DNA of 45,961 bases, from assembly GCA_020723385.1 (NCBI GenBank), contig DYIZ01000001.1, forward strand, positions 22,074 through 68,034. Direction: 5' to 3'. Below are positions 8,252 through 16,541 of the stretch, piece by piece. The DNA is from Candidatus Aquidulcis sp. (lineage in GTDB: Bacteria; Chloroflexota; Anaerolineae; Anaerolineales; UBA4823). The translations under genes and the position numbers were made by a program. A model generated the notes under the pieces. The model was not told where the DNA came from. It saw only the letters and a program-made list of their open reading frames with translations, and made no database searches. Positions within the stretch are counted from its first letter, which is position 1; each line of letters opens with the position of its first letter.

Positions 8252-8393
8252 GCGGGCAGTTTACTCGAAACAGAGTCTCATGTCAATGAATGGCCTCAAT
8301 CGGTGATAAAATGCCGGACAGCGGATAGCAGTCAGCCGCCAGCCGTCAGCGATAATCCTCCACCCTCCACCCTCCTCCCTCCACTCTTTCCCC

Positions 8394-9626
8394 ATGCCCA
8401 CACTATCGGATAAGCTCAAAGCTCTCGGCGTGAAAGTGGGCGCGAAAGATTTACAGCCCGCGCCTGAGCCGGATAATTTCCCCATCGAGCGGGTAGCCCC
8501 TGGCCGGTTGCAGGAAACCCCCGCCGGGCTGGCTTACCTCATCGAAGCGGTGTATCCCCCTCAGCACACCTACGGCCACACTCCGCTTGCCGTGACCAGC
8601 CCGCTCGAAGCCATCGCCGCCTGGGCTGAAGAACCGCGTATCCTCGATAATCCCCTCGAATCGTTCTATTTCCTCGATGTCGAGACCACCGGCCTGCAGG
8701 GCGGCGCAGGTACTTACGTTTTCCTGGTCGGCGTAGGCTATCTAAATTCAGAAGGCTTCCGATTAGCCCAGTTCTTCATGCGCGACCTCACCGAGGAGCC
8801 AGCGCACCTCCTGGCGCTCGAAAAATTCCTGGCCCCCTGTGAAGTCCTCGTCACCTTCAACGGCAAAGCTTTCGATGTGCCGCTGCTCAACACCCGCTAC
8901 CTGCTCCAGGGCTGGAAATCGCCGCTCAAGCCGCTGGCGCAGCTCGATCTGCTGCACCTGGCGCGCCGCCTGTGGCGTGACCGTTTCCCCAGCCGCACCC
9001 TCGGCACGCTCGAATACGAAATCCTGGGCGCTCAGCGCACCCAGGACGATGTGCCCGGCTGGATGATCCCCCAGCTTTACTTCGACTACCTGCGCAGCGG
9101 CGATGCCCGCCAACTGGCGAGCGTGCTTTATCACAATGCGATGGATGTTTTGGCGATGTCGGCTTTACTCAACCACATCGCCCATCTGCTCGAAGATCCC
9201 CTGCACGGCACGGCCCCACACAAGCTCGACCAGGCGGCGATAGGGCGGTTGTTCGAGGATTTGGGACGCACCGAGGAGGCTGTTCAGCTTTATTTGGATA
9301 GCCTCGAAGCGGGGTTGCCCCCCGAAGTGGTCGCCGACACCCGGCGGCGGCTCTCCTTCGTGTTGAAACGACGCGGCGATTGGGCGGGGGCGGTGACCCT
9401 ATGGGAGCAGGCCGCCCAATTGGACGGCGGCCCGCAGGCGCTCTATGCCTTCGAGGAATTGGCGAAATACTACGAGCACGAAGCGCGCAATCCCGCCGAG
9501 GCGCTGCGCTGGACAGAGGCAGCCCTGGAGCGAATCTTCTCGCCGGCATTCCCGCGTTTCGAGCGGGCGCGCTGGCAGGGGGAATTGGAACACCGCGCCG
9601 AACGGTTGCGGTGCAAGCTGGCTTAA
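8394..9626 (+). CDS. YprB-type ribonuclease H-like exonuclease with TPR-like tail
   Basis: 410 residues. The N-terminal half is a DEDD-type RNase H-like nuclease domain of the YprB family. It shows FLDVETTG (D95, E97), TFNGKAFDVPLL (N156, D161) and YHNAMDVLAM (H247, D251), which give the acidic residues for two metal ions. The C-terminal part (about 270-405) is made of helical TPR-like repeats (LFEDLGRTEEAVQLYLDS; EELAKYYEHEARNPAEALRW). Such proteins are predicted to trim RNA or DNA from the 3' end. No Shine-Dalgarno sequence is visible; the 5' side is a pyrimidine-rich tract (about 8352-8393, CCTCC/CTCCC words), so initiation may be leaderless. Its stop codon overlaps that of the convergent cyclase gene within TTAA. 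Confidence 0.85.
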   Translation: MPTLSDKLKALGVKVGAKDLQPAPEPDNFPIERVAPGRLQETPAGLAYLIEAVYPPQHTYGHTPLAVTSPLEAIAAWAEEPRILDNPLESFYFLDVETTGLQGGAGTYVFLVGVGYLNSEGFRLAQFFMRDLTEEPAHLLALEKFLAPCEVLVTFNGKAFDVPLLNTRYLLQGWKSPLKPLAQLDLLHLARRLWRDRFPSRTLGTLEYEILGAQRTQDDVPGWMIPQLYFDYLRSGDARQLASVLYHNAMDVLAMSALLNHIAHLLEDPLHGTAPHKLDQAAIGRLFEDLGRTEEAVQLYLDSLEAGLPPEVVADTRRRLSFVLKRRGDWAGAVTLWEQAAQLDGGPQALYAFEELAKYYEHEARNPAEALRWTEAALERIFSPAFPRFERARWQGELEHRAERLRCKLA

Positions 9627-11089
9627 TGGGCTGATACTTCGAAAATCTGCACCGGTCTGGTGCGGCCCTTGAGCGTGACCTCGCCAATGGGCTGCATTTG
9701 GAATTTGTCGCCAATCGCGGCGGCAGTCTCCGGCCCGACGACCAACCGGTAGGGGCGTGCAAATTCCTGCATCCGAAAGGCCACATTGACCGGGTCGCCG
9801 ATCACCGTGAATTCCGCCCGATCCTGTGTCCCCACATAGCCGATCATCGCCATACCGGTGTTGATTGCCACCCCGGCGATGATGCGCACATCCTTGTGTA
9901 AATGGCCCGTTTTCTTGACACGTCGCAATAGCTCACGCCCTGCTCGGACCGCGTTCTCTGCCGGGTTGGAACACGAAGGCGTCTCGACGAATATCCCCAT
10001 GACCCCATCCCCCAGGTAACGCAGGATCCCATTGAATTTGAAGATCGCTTCGCTGCAATCTTGATAAAAGCAATTCAATATTTCGGCGAAGTTTTGCGCC
10101 CCCAGCCGCTCCGCGAACAGGGTGGATTCGGCAAGGTCGGAGAATAAAATGGTGACTTTCCGCTCGGACAGGCCAGGCAGGCTGCCATTTTTGAGGTAAT
10201 CCTGAAGCAGGTATTCGGCTTCCTGTGGAGCCAGGAAGCGGCGCAAGAGATGCTGAACCTGTTGTTCTTTGCGGACTTTTTCGAGCAGTGACATTCGTTG
10301 GAGGGTGAGCGCGGCCTGATGGCCGATAGCAACTGCCAATTGCAGCTCGCGTTGGTCGAAGGGGCGTATATTTTCATGGGTGCGGGCGATCACCAAAACC
10401 GCCAGCACATCCTCGCCGCTCGAGACCGGCACGCACATAGCCGACCGGATTTTCTCGGACGCCCTGGGCTGATCCTGGCAGGCTTCGTAAGTGCCCAGGT
10501 CGGGGGTGATCTCGGCGCCCAAATTCAGGACCACCTGCCGGATCATACAGCCCGGAAAGCGGCGCGGATCGAGCTTCGAGAAGCTCTCTGCCAGGATGAC
10601 TTCGCACAAGTCAGCCCCCATAGCACGCTTGAGCAGGATCGTCACTTCTTTCAGCGCCGATTCGACATCCAGCACCGTATTGAGCTGGCGCGAGACTTCG
10701 TACAGCAGGATGGCGTGCTGATCGAGAGATTCGAGCACCAGGTTGCGATTCAGCTCGTGCGTACCCGATAATCCTCGCCGGATCGTCTCGCCGTTGGTTT
10801 CGATGGCGGTGATGTTCACCTGCCCGATGCGAATCACATCATTCGATTTGAGGGTGTGTTCGCCGGCGATGCGCTGGCGATTGACATAGGTGCCGTTTGT
10901 GCTGTTGAGGTCGCGGATGAGAAGGCTATTCGAGATGGAATCGTAAACAAATTCGGCGTGCCGCCGCGATGCGGCGGTATCCTCGATGACAATATCGTTC
11001 GACGACATGCGCCCCGCGGAGCTCAGGCCCGATTTGACTTCGATCTCTTTCGGCTGGCTGTCGGGAGAGGAGAAAATTAGACGCCACAT
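9623..11089 (-). CDS. FHA-GAF-class III nucleotidyl cyclase
   Basis: 488 residues. An FHA domain (about 24-78; GRMSSNDIVI, SRRHAEF, NSTNGTYVN) recognises phosphothreonine. A GAF domain (about 125-265) and a class III cyclase catalytic domain (about 308-485) follow. In the cyclase both metal aspartates are present: D318 in ILFSDLAES and D361 in YLGDGVMGIF. The transition-state pair N435/R439 lies in DPVNVAFRM. At the position where adenylyl cyclases carry a purine-selecting lysine (KxIGDG) this protein has Arg357, and the partner position is T428. It probably makes a cyclic nucleotide in response to phospho-signalling, but base specificity is uncertain. It starts 18 bases after valS on the same strand and ends sharing TTAA with the convergent exonuclease gene. 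Confidence 0.9.
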   Translation of the reverse strand: MWRLIFSSPDSQPKEIEVKSGLSSAGRMSSNDIVIEDTAASRRHAEFVYDSISNSLLIRDLNSTNGTYVNRQRIAGEHTLKSNDVIRIGQVNITAIETNGETIRRGLSGTHELNRNLVLESLDQHAILLYEVSRQLNTVLDVESALKEVTILLKRAMGADLCEVILAESFSKLDPRRFPGCMIRQVVLNLGAEITPDLGTYEACQDQPRASEKIRSAMCVPVSSGEDVLAVLVIARTHENIRPFDQRELQLAVAIGHQAALTLQRMSLLEKVRKEQQVQHLLRRFLAPQEAEYLLQDYLKNGSLPGLSERKVTILFSDLAESTLFAERLGAQNFAEILNCFYQDCSEAIFKFNGILRYLGDGVMGIFVETPSCSNPAENAVRAGRELLRRVKKTGHLHKDVRIIAGVAINTGMAMIGYVGTQDRAEFTVIGDPVNVAFRMQEFARPYRLVVGPETAAAIGDKFQMQPIGEVTLKGRTRPVQIFEVSAH

Positions 11090-11107
11090 CGCAACAACCG
11101 CCTCATC

Positions 11108-13843
11108 TCATTCGCCTAGTTGTGACAATTGATCCCTTAGTTTTTCCGCAGTTTCTTTGTACCCTGACAGTTTATCACGTTCTTTCTGAACCACCGGAGC
11201 GGGGGCTTTGTTGGCGAAATCGCTGGATAGCAGTTTTTCGAGACGGGCGACCTGCCCCCCGATTTCAGCCAACTCTTTCGACAAACGGGCGCGCTCCTCG
11301 GTGGTATCCACCAAACCCGCAAGGGGCAGGTAGATTTCCGCGGGGCCAACAACCAGCGCCACATGACCTTCGGGTCGGGATGGCAGCGTTTCGAAAATCG
11401 AGATTTGATTCTCGTCGAGCTGGGCCAGGCCGGCGATCACAGCAGATTGCTCCCTCAACAACTGCGCATAGCCAGATACCAGTGTTGCAGACAAGCGCTT
11501 GCTGGGTTTGACGTTGCGCTCTGCCCGCAGATTGCGGATCGAGCGTACGATATCCTGGATCAGGGTGAAATCAGCAACCTTTTGGGCTTCCCAATTCTCC
11601 ACCGGTCGCGGCTCGGGCCAAGGGGCGACGATGAGCGCCTCGGGAGCCAGGGGATAGGGGATGGGGGATTCGGCGAGCGTGCGTTTGAGGTGTCCCCATA
11701 ACTCCTCAGTCACGAAGGGGGTGAAAGGATGCAGCAGGCGCAGGCAGGTATCCAGCACACGCGCCAGCGTTTCCGCTGTGCGTGTAGCCATTGGGCGATC
11801 TCCCGCCAGTTGCAGCTTCGCCACTTCCACGTACCAATCAGCAAAGTCGCCCCAAAAGAATTCGAAGATCATCCGCCCGGCTTCTCCGTATTGAAATGCT
11901 TGGAATAACCGTTCGACATCGCGAACCAGGTTCTGAAGCCGCGCCCAAATCCAAGAATCAGCCAAAGTCCAGGATGCAGGGGAAAGGGGATAGGGGGTGG
12001 GAGAAGGAGTCTCTTGCCCCATTTCCCCTATCCCCTGAATCGCTGAAATCACAAACCTCCCCGCGTTCCACAGTTTGTTGGCAAAATTACGGTTCGCCTC
12101 CACCTTCTTCAGGCTCAGACTCATATCGTTGCCGGGAGTGGAACCGACCAGCAGGGTGAAACGCAGGGCATCGGTGCCCATCTCGTCCATCACGGGCAGC
12201 GGGTCAATCACGTTGCCATACGATTTGCTCATCTTGCGCCCATGCTCGTCGCGGATCAGCCCATGGAGGTAGACGGTATTAAACGGGATTTTCCCGGTGT
12301 ATTCCAGCCCGCTCATGATCATGCGCGCCACCCAGAAGAACAGGATGTCGTAGCCGGTCTCCATATAAGATGTCGGGTAGAAATATTTGTAGTCGGGGGT
12401 TTCGTCGGGCCAGCCGAGGGTGGAGAAAGGCCACAGGCCAGAGGAGAACCATGTATCCAGTACGTCGGGGTCCTGCTCGATCTTTGGGGAGCCGCAGTGC
12501 CCGCAGGTTTTTGGATCCTCGCGGGTCACGGTCATTTTTCCGCAGTCGGCGCAGTACCACACCGGGATGCGGTGTCCCCACCACAGTTGACGCGAGATGC
12601 ACCAATCTTTGATGTTCTCCAGCCAGTTGAAATAGACTTTCTCGAAGCGTTCCGGCACGATTTTGATGCTTCCATCGCGGACGGCTTCCAGGGCGGCATC
12701 GGCCAGCGGCTGGATTTTGACGAACCACTGCTCGGAGACCATCGGCTCGACGATCTCGCCGCCGCGCTGCGAGCGGGGCAGGGTGGTGCGGTACGGCTCG
12801 GTCTTGATGACCAGACCGGCGGTTTCCATGTCGGCCCACAGTTTTTTGCGGCACTCGAAGCGGTCGAGCCCGGCGTAGGGGCCGCCCACCGGGGTGACTT
12901 TCGCCTCCCGGTCGAGCATCGAGAGCACCGGCAGCCCGTGGCGCATCCCGATCTCGTAATCGTTGGGGTCGTGGCCGGGGGTGATCTTCAGCGCCCCGGT
13001 GCCGAACTCTAGCGAAACATAGGTGTCGGCAATCACCGGGATTTCGCGGCCCAACATGGGCACGACCGCCTTGCGGCCAATGAATCTCTGGTAGCGCGGA
13101 TCATCCGGATGAACGGCGACCGCTGTGTCGGCCAAGATCGTCTCCGGGCGCACGGTGGCGACGGGGATGTATTCCTCGCTAGAACCCCCTGGGGTTTCAG
13201 GGGCCAACATATATTTGAAATAATACAGCGTCGCGTCTTCCTCGGTGTATTCCACTTCCAAATCCGACACGGCGGTCTTGAGGCCGGGCGACCAGTTTAT
13301 CAGCCGCGGGCCGCGGTAGATCAGGCCTTTTTCGTACAGCCGCACGAAAGCTTCGCGCACCGCTCGCGATAAACCCGCGTCGAGCGTGAAGCGCTCGCGG
13401 TCCCAGTCGCAGGAGGCGCCCAACCGGCGAATCTGCCGGGTGATGATGCCGCCATATTTTTCTTTCCAGGCCCAGGTGCGTTTCAGAAATTCTTCGCGCC
13501 CGATCTGTTCACGGTTGAGACCCTCTTTTGCCAGTGATTTCTCTACCTGTAATTGCGTGGCGATCCCGGCGTGGTCGGAGCCGGGAACCCACAACGTCGA
13601 GTAGCCCTTCATCCGATGGTAGCGGATCATCAGGTCTTCCATCGAGACGAACATGGCGTGGCCCAAATGCAACTCGCCAGTGACGTTGGGCGGCGGGATA
13701 GATATGACGAAAGGCTTCTTCGATGGGTCGAAGTCTGGTCGGTTGGGGTCGCTGGATGGTTTGAAATAACCATTCTTTTCCCACCAGTCGTAGATGCGGG
13801 CTTCGGTGGCTTTGAAATCGTAGGCTTTGGGTAGGTCGGTCAT
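11108..13843 (-). CDS. valS: Valyl-tRNA synthetase, bacterial type
   Basis: 911 residues, the normal length. It charges tRNA-Val and edits mischarged Thr. Seen in order: the HIGH region PPPNVTGELHLGHAM (50-64); the CP1 editing domain beginning near VATVRPETILADTAV; a zinc knuckle CADCGK/CGHCGS; GRKMSKSYGN (KMSKS at 537-541); the anticodon-binding domain; and the C-terminal coiled coil (LAEIGGQVARLEKLL to the end). Three surface loops contain repeat-derived peptides: APETPGGSS just before the editing domain; QETPSPTPYPLSPAS between KMSKS and the anticodon domain; and AESPIPYPLAPEA in the anticodon domain. No T-box leader lies upstream; a toxin gene is only 42 bases away. A second, unrelated-type valS occurs at 17960-20602. 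Confidence 0.97.
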   Translation of the reverse strand: MTDLPKAYDFKATEARIYDWWEKNGYFKPSSDPNRPDFDPSKKPFVISIPPPNVTGELHLGHAMFVSMEDLMIRYHRMKGYSTLWVPGSDHAGIATQLQVEKSLAKEGLNREQIGREEFLKRTWAWKEKYGGIITRQIRRLGASCDWDRERFTLDAGLSRAVREAFVRLYEKGLIYRGPRLINWSPGLKTAVSDLEVEYTEEDATLYYFKYMLAPETPGGSSEEYIPVATVRPETILADTAVAVHPDDPRYQRFIGRKAVVPMLGREIPVIADTYVSLEFGTGALKITPGHDPNDYEIGMRHGLPVLSMLDREAKVTPVGGPYAGLDRFECRKKLWADMETAGLVIKTEPYRTTLPRSQRGGEIVEPMVSEQWFVKIQPLADAALEAVRDGSIKIVPERFEKVYFNWLENIKDWCISRQLWWGHRIPVWYCADCGKMTVTREDPKTCGHCGSPKIEQDPDVLDTWFSSGLWPFSTLGWPDETPDYKYFYPTSYMETGYDILFFWVARMIMSGLEYTGKIPFNTVYLHGLIRDEHGRKMSKSYGNVIDPLPVMDEMGTDALRFTLLVGSTPGNDMSLSLKKVEANRNFANKLWNAGRFVISAIQGIGEMGQETPSPTPYPLSPASWTLADSWIWARLQNLVRDVERLFQAFQYGEAGRMIFEFFWGDFADWYVEVAKLQLAGDRPMATRTAETLARVLDTCLRLLHPFTPFVTEELWGHLKRTLAESPIPYPLAPEALIVAPWPEPRPVENWEAQKVADFTLIQDIVRSIRNLRAERNVKPSKRLSATLVSGYAQLLREQSAVIAGLAQLDENQISIFETLPSRPEGHVALVVGPAEIYLPLAGLVDTTEERARLSKELAEIGGQVARLEKLLSSDFANKAPAPVVQKERDKLSGYKETAEKLRDQLSQLGE
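11646..11672. repeat. G-rich repeat tract inside valS (family R4, site 3)
   Basis: Units of GGGGATAGGGGA type on the plus strand, read in frame on the minus strand as SPIPYPLAPE. It lies in the anticodon-domain loop after VTEELW. The equivalent loop of the second ValRS carries the same family (18303-18338). Confidence 0.75.
11977..12037. repeat. G-rich palindromic tract inside valS (family R4, site 2)
   Basis: A run of GGGGAAAGGGGATAGGGG-type units on the left is followed by the complementary C-rich run, so the tract is an imperfect inverted repeat of about 60 bases. Read in frame it gives IQGIGEMGQE...PTPYPLSPAS, the linker between the KMSKS region and the anticodon-binding domain. Confidence 0.8.
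13182..13204. repeat. CCCCTGGGGTTT element inside valS (family R5, site 1)
   Basis: GAACCCCCTGGGGTTTCAGG, read in frame as LAPETPGGSS just before the editing-domain motif VATVRPE. It shares CCCCTGGGGTTT words with the intergenic palindrome at 35388-35414. Confidence 0.6.
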
Positions 13844-13885
13844 GAAGTGCTCCGTTAAAGGTGAAATGTTGAAAGTAGCCCTGAT

Positions 13886-14365
13886 TCAGGGATGTTGGTT
13901 GGGGTTTTCGGTGAGCAGGTTCTCGGCGGCGGCGGCCTGGAGCAGAACCCCGTCTGCAGCGACCAGGGTGATGGTTGGTACGCCTCTGGCGCGCACGGAA
14001 TGGTTGAGCTGCAAGGCAGTTGCCAGGTGGATGGCATCGTAGCCCCGCAGTGGGTAAGCCTGGGTCAGATCCGTAGCATCAAAAACCAACCTATCGGAAA
14101 TGGCGATGGTTTTATAGCGGGTTTCTACGTCTTTCATAAATAATTCCAAAAGCATTTTCTGTTGAGCGGCTGTGATTCTTCCTTCGCGCTTTCTCCGCGC
14201 AAGTGCAGCCGCGGCTTCGATGATGGCAGCTTTGGAAAAAACAATCGTCGCGATCCATTCACCGGATGAATTTGTCTGATTGATCAATTGATCCAGCCAT
14301 TGGCTTCCCTGTTCTGCGATGTAAAGTTTGACCAACGCGCTCGTATCGAAATAATACAGGTTCAT
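13886..14365 (-). CDS. PIN-domain toxin, VapC family
   Basis: 159 residues with the four acidic residues of the PIN nuclease site: D7 in YFDTSALVKLY, E50 in AAIIEAAAAL, D110 in GYDAIHLATAL and D138 in VAADGVLLQAA. VapC proteins are Mg2+-dependent ribonucleases that cut tRNA or rRNA and are held inactive by the cognate antitoxin. The start overlaps the stop of the antitoxin gene as ATGA (14362-14365), the usual toxin-antitoxin arrangement. The protein is slightly long for VapC (typical 130-150). It lies just upstream of valS with only 42 bases between, so some readthrough into valS is possible. Confidence 0.92.
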   Translation of the reverse strand: MNLYYFDTSALVKLYIAEQGSQWLDQLINQTNSSGEWIATIVFSKAAIIEAAAALARRKREGRITAAQQKMLLELFMKDVETRYKTIAISDRLVFDATDLTQAYPLRGYDAIHLATALQLNHSVRARGVPTITLVAADGVLLQAAAAENLLTENPNQHP

Positions 14366-14700
14366 CGCTGCGAATCTCTTTCTTCGATAATCGCTTCCGA
14401 AAGCGGAGGAACGCCTTCCAGCATCTGGCGCAGTTCAGCGTGGGTGATGTCTGGGGCGTTTTCGGTATATTTTTTCCATTCGGGACCGAGGGGTTCCAGC
14501 AATCCGGTTTCGCGCAGCACTCGTCTGATTTTTTCGTGCTCGCTTTCTTCTGGATACATACTCTCATCTGCAGCGCTCTGTTGAATACTTTCGACGATGA
14601 CGGTGTTCAGCGAACGATTGGCGGCGCGAGCACGTCGAAGCAGCTTTTCATGCAGCGCGGCGGGTAAACGCAGGGTGAGTTTGACAGTTGGTCCTTGCAT
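14362..14700 (-). CDS. Ribbon-helix-helix antitoxin of the PIN toxin
   Basis: 112 residues. The N-terminus (KLTLRLPAALHEKLLRRARA, then NRSLNTVIVESIQQ) is an Arc/CopG-like ribbon-helix-helix DNA-binding domain. The C-terminal part (about 60-112, acidic) would wrap the toxin. The start at 14700 (MQGPTVKL) has GGAGG five bases upstream. Longer in-frame starts would lie within the operator and promoter. A perfect 16-base palindrome overlaps the promoter directly upstream, as expected for an antitoxin that represses its own operon. Confidence 0.88.
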   Translation of the reverse strand: MQGPTVKLTLRLPAALHEKLLRRARAANRSLNTVIVESIQQSAADESMYPEESEHEKIRRVLRETGLLEPLGPEWKKYTENAPDITHAELRQMLEGVPPLSEAIIEERDSQR

Positions 14701-14714
14701 TTTAGCCTCCAATG

Positions 14715-14758
14715 TGCCACTATGGTGGCATAGTAACACGTTTGCCGATGACTGTCAA
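14715..14758 (-). promoter_or_regulatory. Toxin-antitoxin promoter and palindromic operator
   Basis: On the minus strand TTGACA (14758-14753), a 17-base gap and TACTAT (14735-14730) form a near-consensus promoter. The palindrome TGCCACTATGGTGGCA (14715-14730) starts at the last base of the -10 box and covers the transcription start. This is the likely binding site of the antitoxin. The -35 box contains the TGA stop codon of the upstream SDR gene. Confidence 0.85.
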
Positions 14759-15558
14759 CGCCGGGCTGCGGCCCGCAGGCGGCGGTACGCAGCCTGTGTG
14801 ATGGCCCGGGTGAGCGGGGCAAACAGCACACTGAGCGTGATAATGGCTCCATACCAGCCAGGGATCACCAACTGTGTTCGGTTTTTCTCGACAGCCCGGA
14901 TGATGCGGACGGCGGCCTGGGCAGGCGGCACATCCAATTTCCGATACCATCCTGGCTGGCCGCTCGCCGGATGGCGAATAGACTGGACGAAACGCGTTCC
15001 ACTCATCGCCGCCAGGATGACCAACAGGCAGGATATATTCGTCCCGGCCAGCTCGGCTGTGATGGCCTGGCTGAAGGCGTGCAGGGCGGCTTTGCTGGCG
15101 CTGTACAGGCTCATCGCGGGCGGATGAAGCTCCCCGGCAATCGAGCCGATATTGACGATGCACCCCGGCTGCGTTTTGGGCAGGAGCGGCAGCAGGCCCG
15201 CGGTCAACGCCAGCGGAGCCAATGTATTCACTTGCATGACCTGTTCCACCTCATCCACCGAAAGCTGGCTGAGCGACGAGTGGCTGCCGATCCCGGCGGA
15301 GTGGATGAGCAGGTCAATTTGCCCGATTTGACGGCTCACCTCGGCGATCAGTGCGGCCCGTTGGGCTGCGTCGCCCAGGTCGCAAGGAAAACTCGCAGAG
15401 CCGGGGGTGCGCAGATCCCGCTGGAGAGTCGCCAGCCCATCGGCGTCACAGTCCACCAGCAGCAAACGGCAGCCTTTGGCGTCGAGTCGAATCGCCAACT
15501 CGCGCCCCAGGCCGGAGGCCGCCCCGGTGAGAAAGATGGTTTTGTCTTGAAGGTTCAA
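14755..15558 (-). CDS. Short-chain dehydrogenase/reductase (SDR)
   Basis: 267 residues, classical SDR. It has TGAASGLG (11-18, NAD(P) binding), HSAGIG in place of NNAG, N111, and the catalytic S139-Y152-K156 (NIGSIAG; LYSASKAALHAF). The C-terminal 35 residues include a hydrophobic segment (WYGAIITLSVLFAPL) and a basic tail, suggesting membrane association. The frame is open further upstream, but the SDR fold begins at NLQDKTIFLTG. The start is therefore placed at the TTG at 15558, which overlaps the PhzF stop codon as TTGA. The substrate is unknown. Its stop codon lies within the promoter of the toxin-antitoxin operon. Confidence 0.87.
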   Translation of the reverse strand: MNLQDKTIFLTGAASGLGRELAIRLDAKGCRLLLVDCDADGLATLQRDLRTPGSASFPCDLGDAAQRAALIAEVSRQIGQIDLLIHSAGIGSHSSLSQLSVDEVEQVMQVNTLAPLALTAGLLPLLPKTQPGCIVNIGSIAGELHPPAMSLYSASKAALHAFSQAITAELAGTNISCLLVILAAMSGTRFVQSIRHPASGQPGWYRKLDVPPAQAAVRIIRAVEKNRTQLVIPGWYGAIITLSVLFAPLTRAITQAAYRRLRAAARR

Positions 15559-16445
15559 ATCCGCAGCTCGCCGCGCAGCACGGTCACTGCGCTGCCGCCC
15601 ACTTTGACGGTTTCGATATCGTCGCGCGGGCCGATGATTTCCACCGCGGCTTGGCCAGGCCGGCTCATCCAGTGACCCTGCTCGGCAATGAATTGCGGCT
15701 GCTCGATCAGCCCGTAATACCACAGGTAAGCGGCCATCCCGCCAGTGGCGGAGCCGGTGAACGGGTCTTCGAGCGTGTCGGGCGGAACGCCGAAATGGCG
15801 GGCAAACGTCGCCCCGGCGGGCGTTGCCCCTTGAAGGCAGAAAAGATGCGGACTGAAGAAATCGGAGCGGGCGCGCAGCGCGGTGTAAGCGGGAATGTTC
15901 AATACTGCTCGCCGCAGCGCGTCCAGGCTGCGCAGCGGCAGCATGAGCTGCGGCGTGCCAGTCGAGACGGTCTGGATGGGGCAGCCGGGGAGCAGATCGT
16001 CCGGTTGCAAGCCGAAAGCGGGCAGCACATCATCCGGGGTGTGAATCGCCAGAAAGGCGGGCTTTTTCTGCATCATCACGATGCGCTCAACCCGGCTGCC
16101 GGCGGCGAAAATTTCCACCGGGATCGGTCCCACTTTCAGTTCCAGAGTGATCGTGGTGTGCGGGGCAGCCAGCGCCAGCCGGCAGGTATCCACCAGCGCG
16201 AAAGTCGTGGCGATGGTGGGATGCCCCGCAAGCGGAATTTCCTCTGCCGGGGTGAAATAGCGCACGCCGAAATCGGCTACCCGCGAGCGGCGCACGAAGG
16301 CTGTTTCCGAAAGATTCATCTCGCGGGCGATAGCCAGCATGGCGGCATCGTCCAGATCGTCAGTGTCGAACACAACCGCGCACGGGTTGCCGCCCAGCGG
16401 GCGGTCGGTGAAGGCGTCTACTTGGAGTAAGGTGTAGGTTGGCAT
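15555..16445 (-). CDS. PhzF family epimerase/isomerase
   Basis: 296 residues, the usual length. The conserved N-terminal block (LQVDAFTDRPLGGNPCAVVF), the catalytic glutamate E47 in MNLSETAFV, GHPTIATTFALV and the C-terminal glycine motif DPFTGSATGGMAAYLW are all present. PhzF itself isomerises a phenazine precursor. Most homologues outside phenazine clusters have unknown substrates, and no phz genes are nearby, so a phenazine role is not claimed. The start at 16445 (MPTYTLLQVDAF) is set by homology; the upstream frame is translated repeat sequence. No good Shine-Dalgarno sequence is visible. Confidence 0.9.
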   Translation of the reverse strand: MPTYTLLQVDAFTDRPLGGNPCAVVFDTDDLDDAAMLAIAREMNLSETAFVRRSRVADFGVRYFTPAEEIPLAGHPTIATTFALVDTCRLALAAPHTTITLELKVGPIPVEIFAAGSRVERIVMMQKKPAFLAIHTPDDVLPAFGLQPDDLLPGCPIQTVSTGTPQLMLPLRSLDALRRAVLNIPAYTALRARSDFFSPHLFCLQGATPAGATFARHFGVPPDTLEDPFTGSATGGMAAYLWYYGLIEQPQFIAEQGHWMSRPGQAAVEIIGPRDDIETVKVGGSAVTVLRGELRI

Positions 16446-16462
16446 AGGTGGGTTGAAAAAGG

Positions 16463-16541
16463 GTGAAAGTTGAAGGTGGGAAGGTTGGAGGTTGAAAAGC
16501 GTGGCAGGGATACGTTCAACCTGCAACGTTCAACTTTCAAC
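16463..16541. repeat. TTGAA-rich inverted repeat (family R6) supplying a stop codon
   Basis: GAAAGTTGAA (16465-16474) pairs with TTCAACTTTC (16529-16538), and inside it GGTTGAA (16490-16496) pairs with TTCAACC (16515-16521). The last codons and the TGA stop of the epimerase gene (16530-16532) are part of the right arm. Confidence 0.8.

Noticed and set aside
8320-8393. A possible promoter/operator made of CAGTCAGC and CCACCCTCC words before the YprB-type gene
   Set aside because: It is low-complexity sequence without -10/-35 boxes that I can support, so it is only mentioned in the gene entry.
11977-12037. A CRISPR-like or tandem array reading of the GGGGATA units
   Set aside because: The units are imperfect, not separated by unique spacers, and no cas genes are present.
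12242-13012. A 256-codon plus-strand frame inside valS
   Set aside because: Antisense shadow of a conserved synthetase gene.
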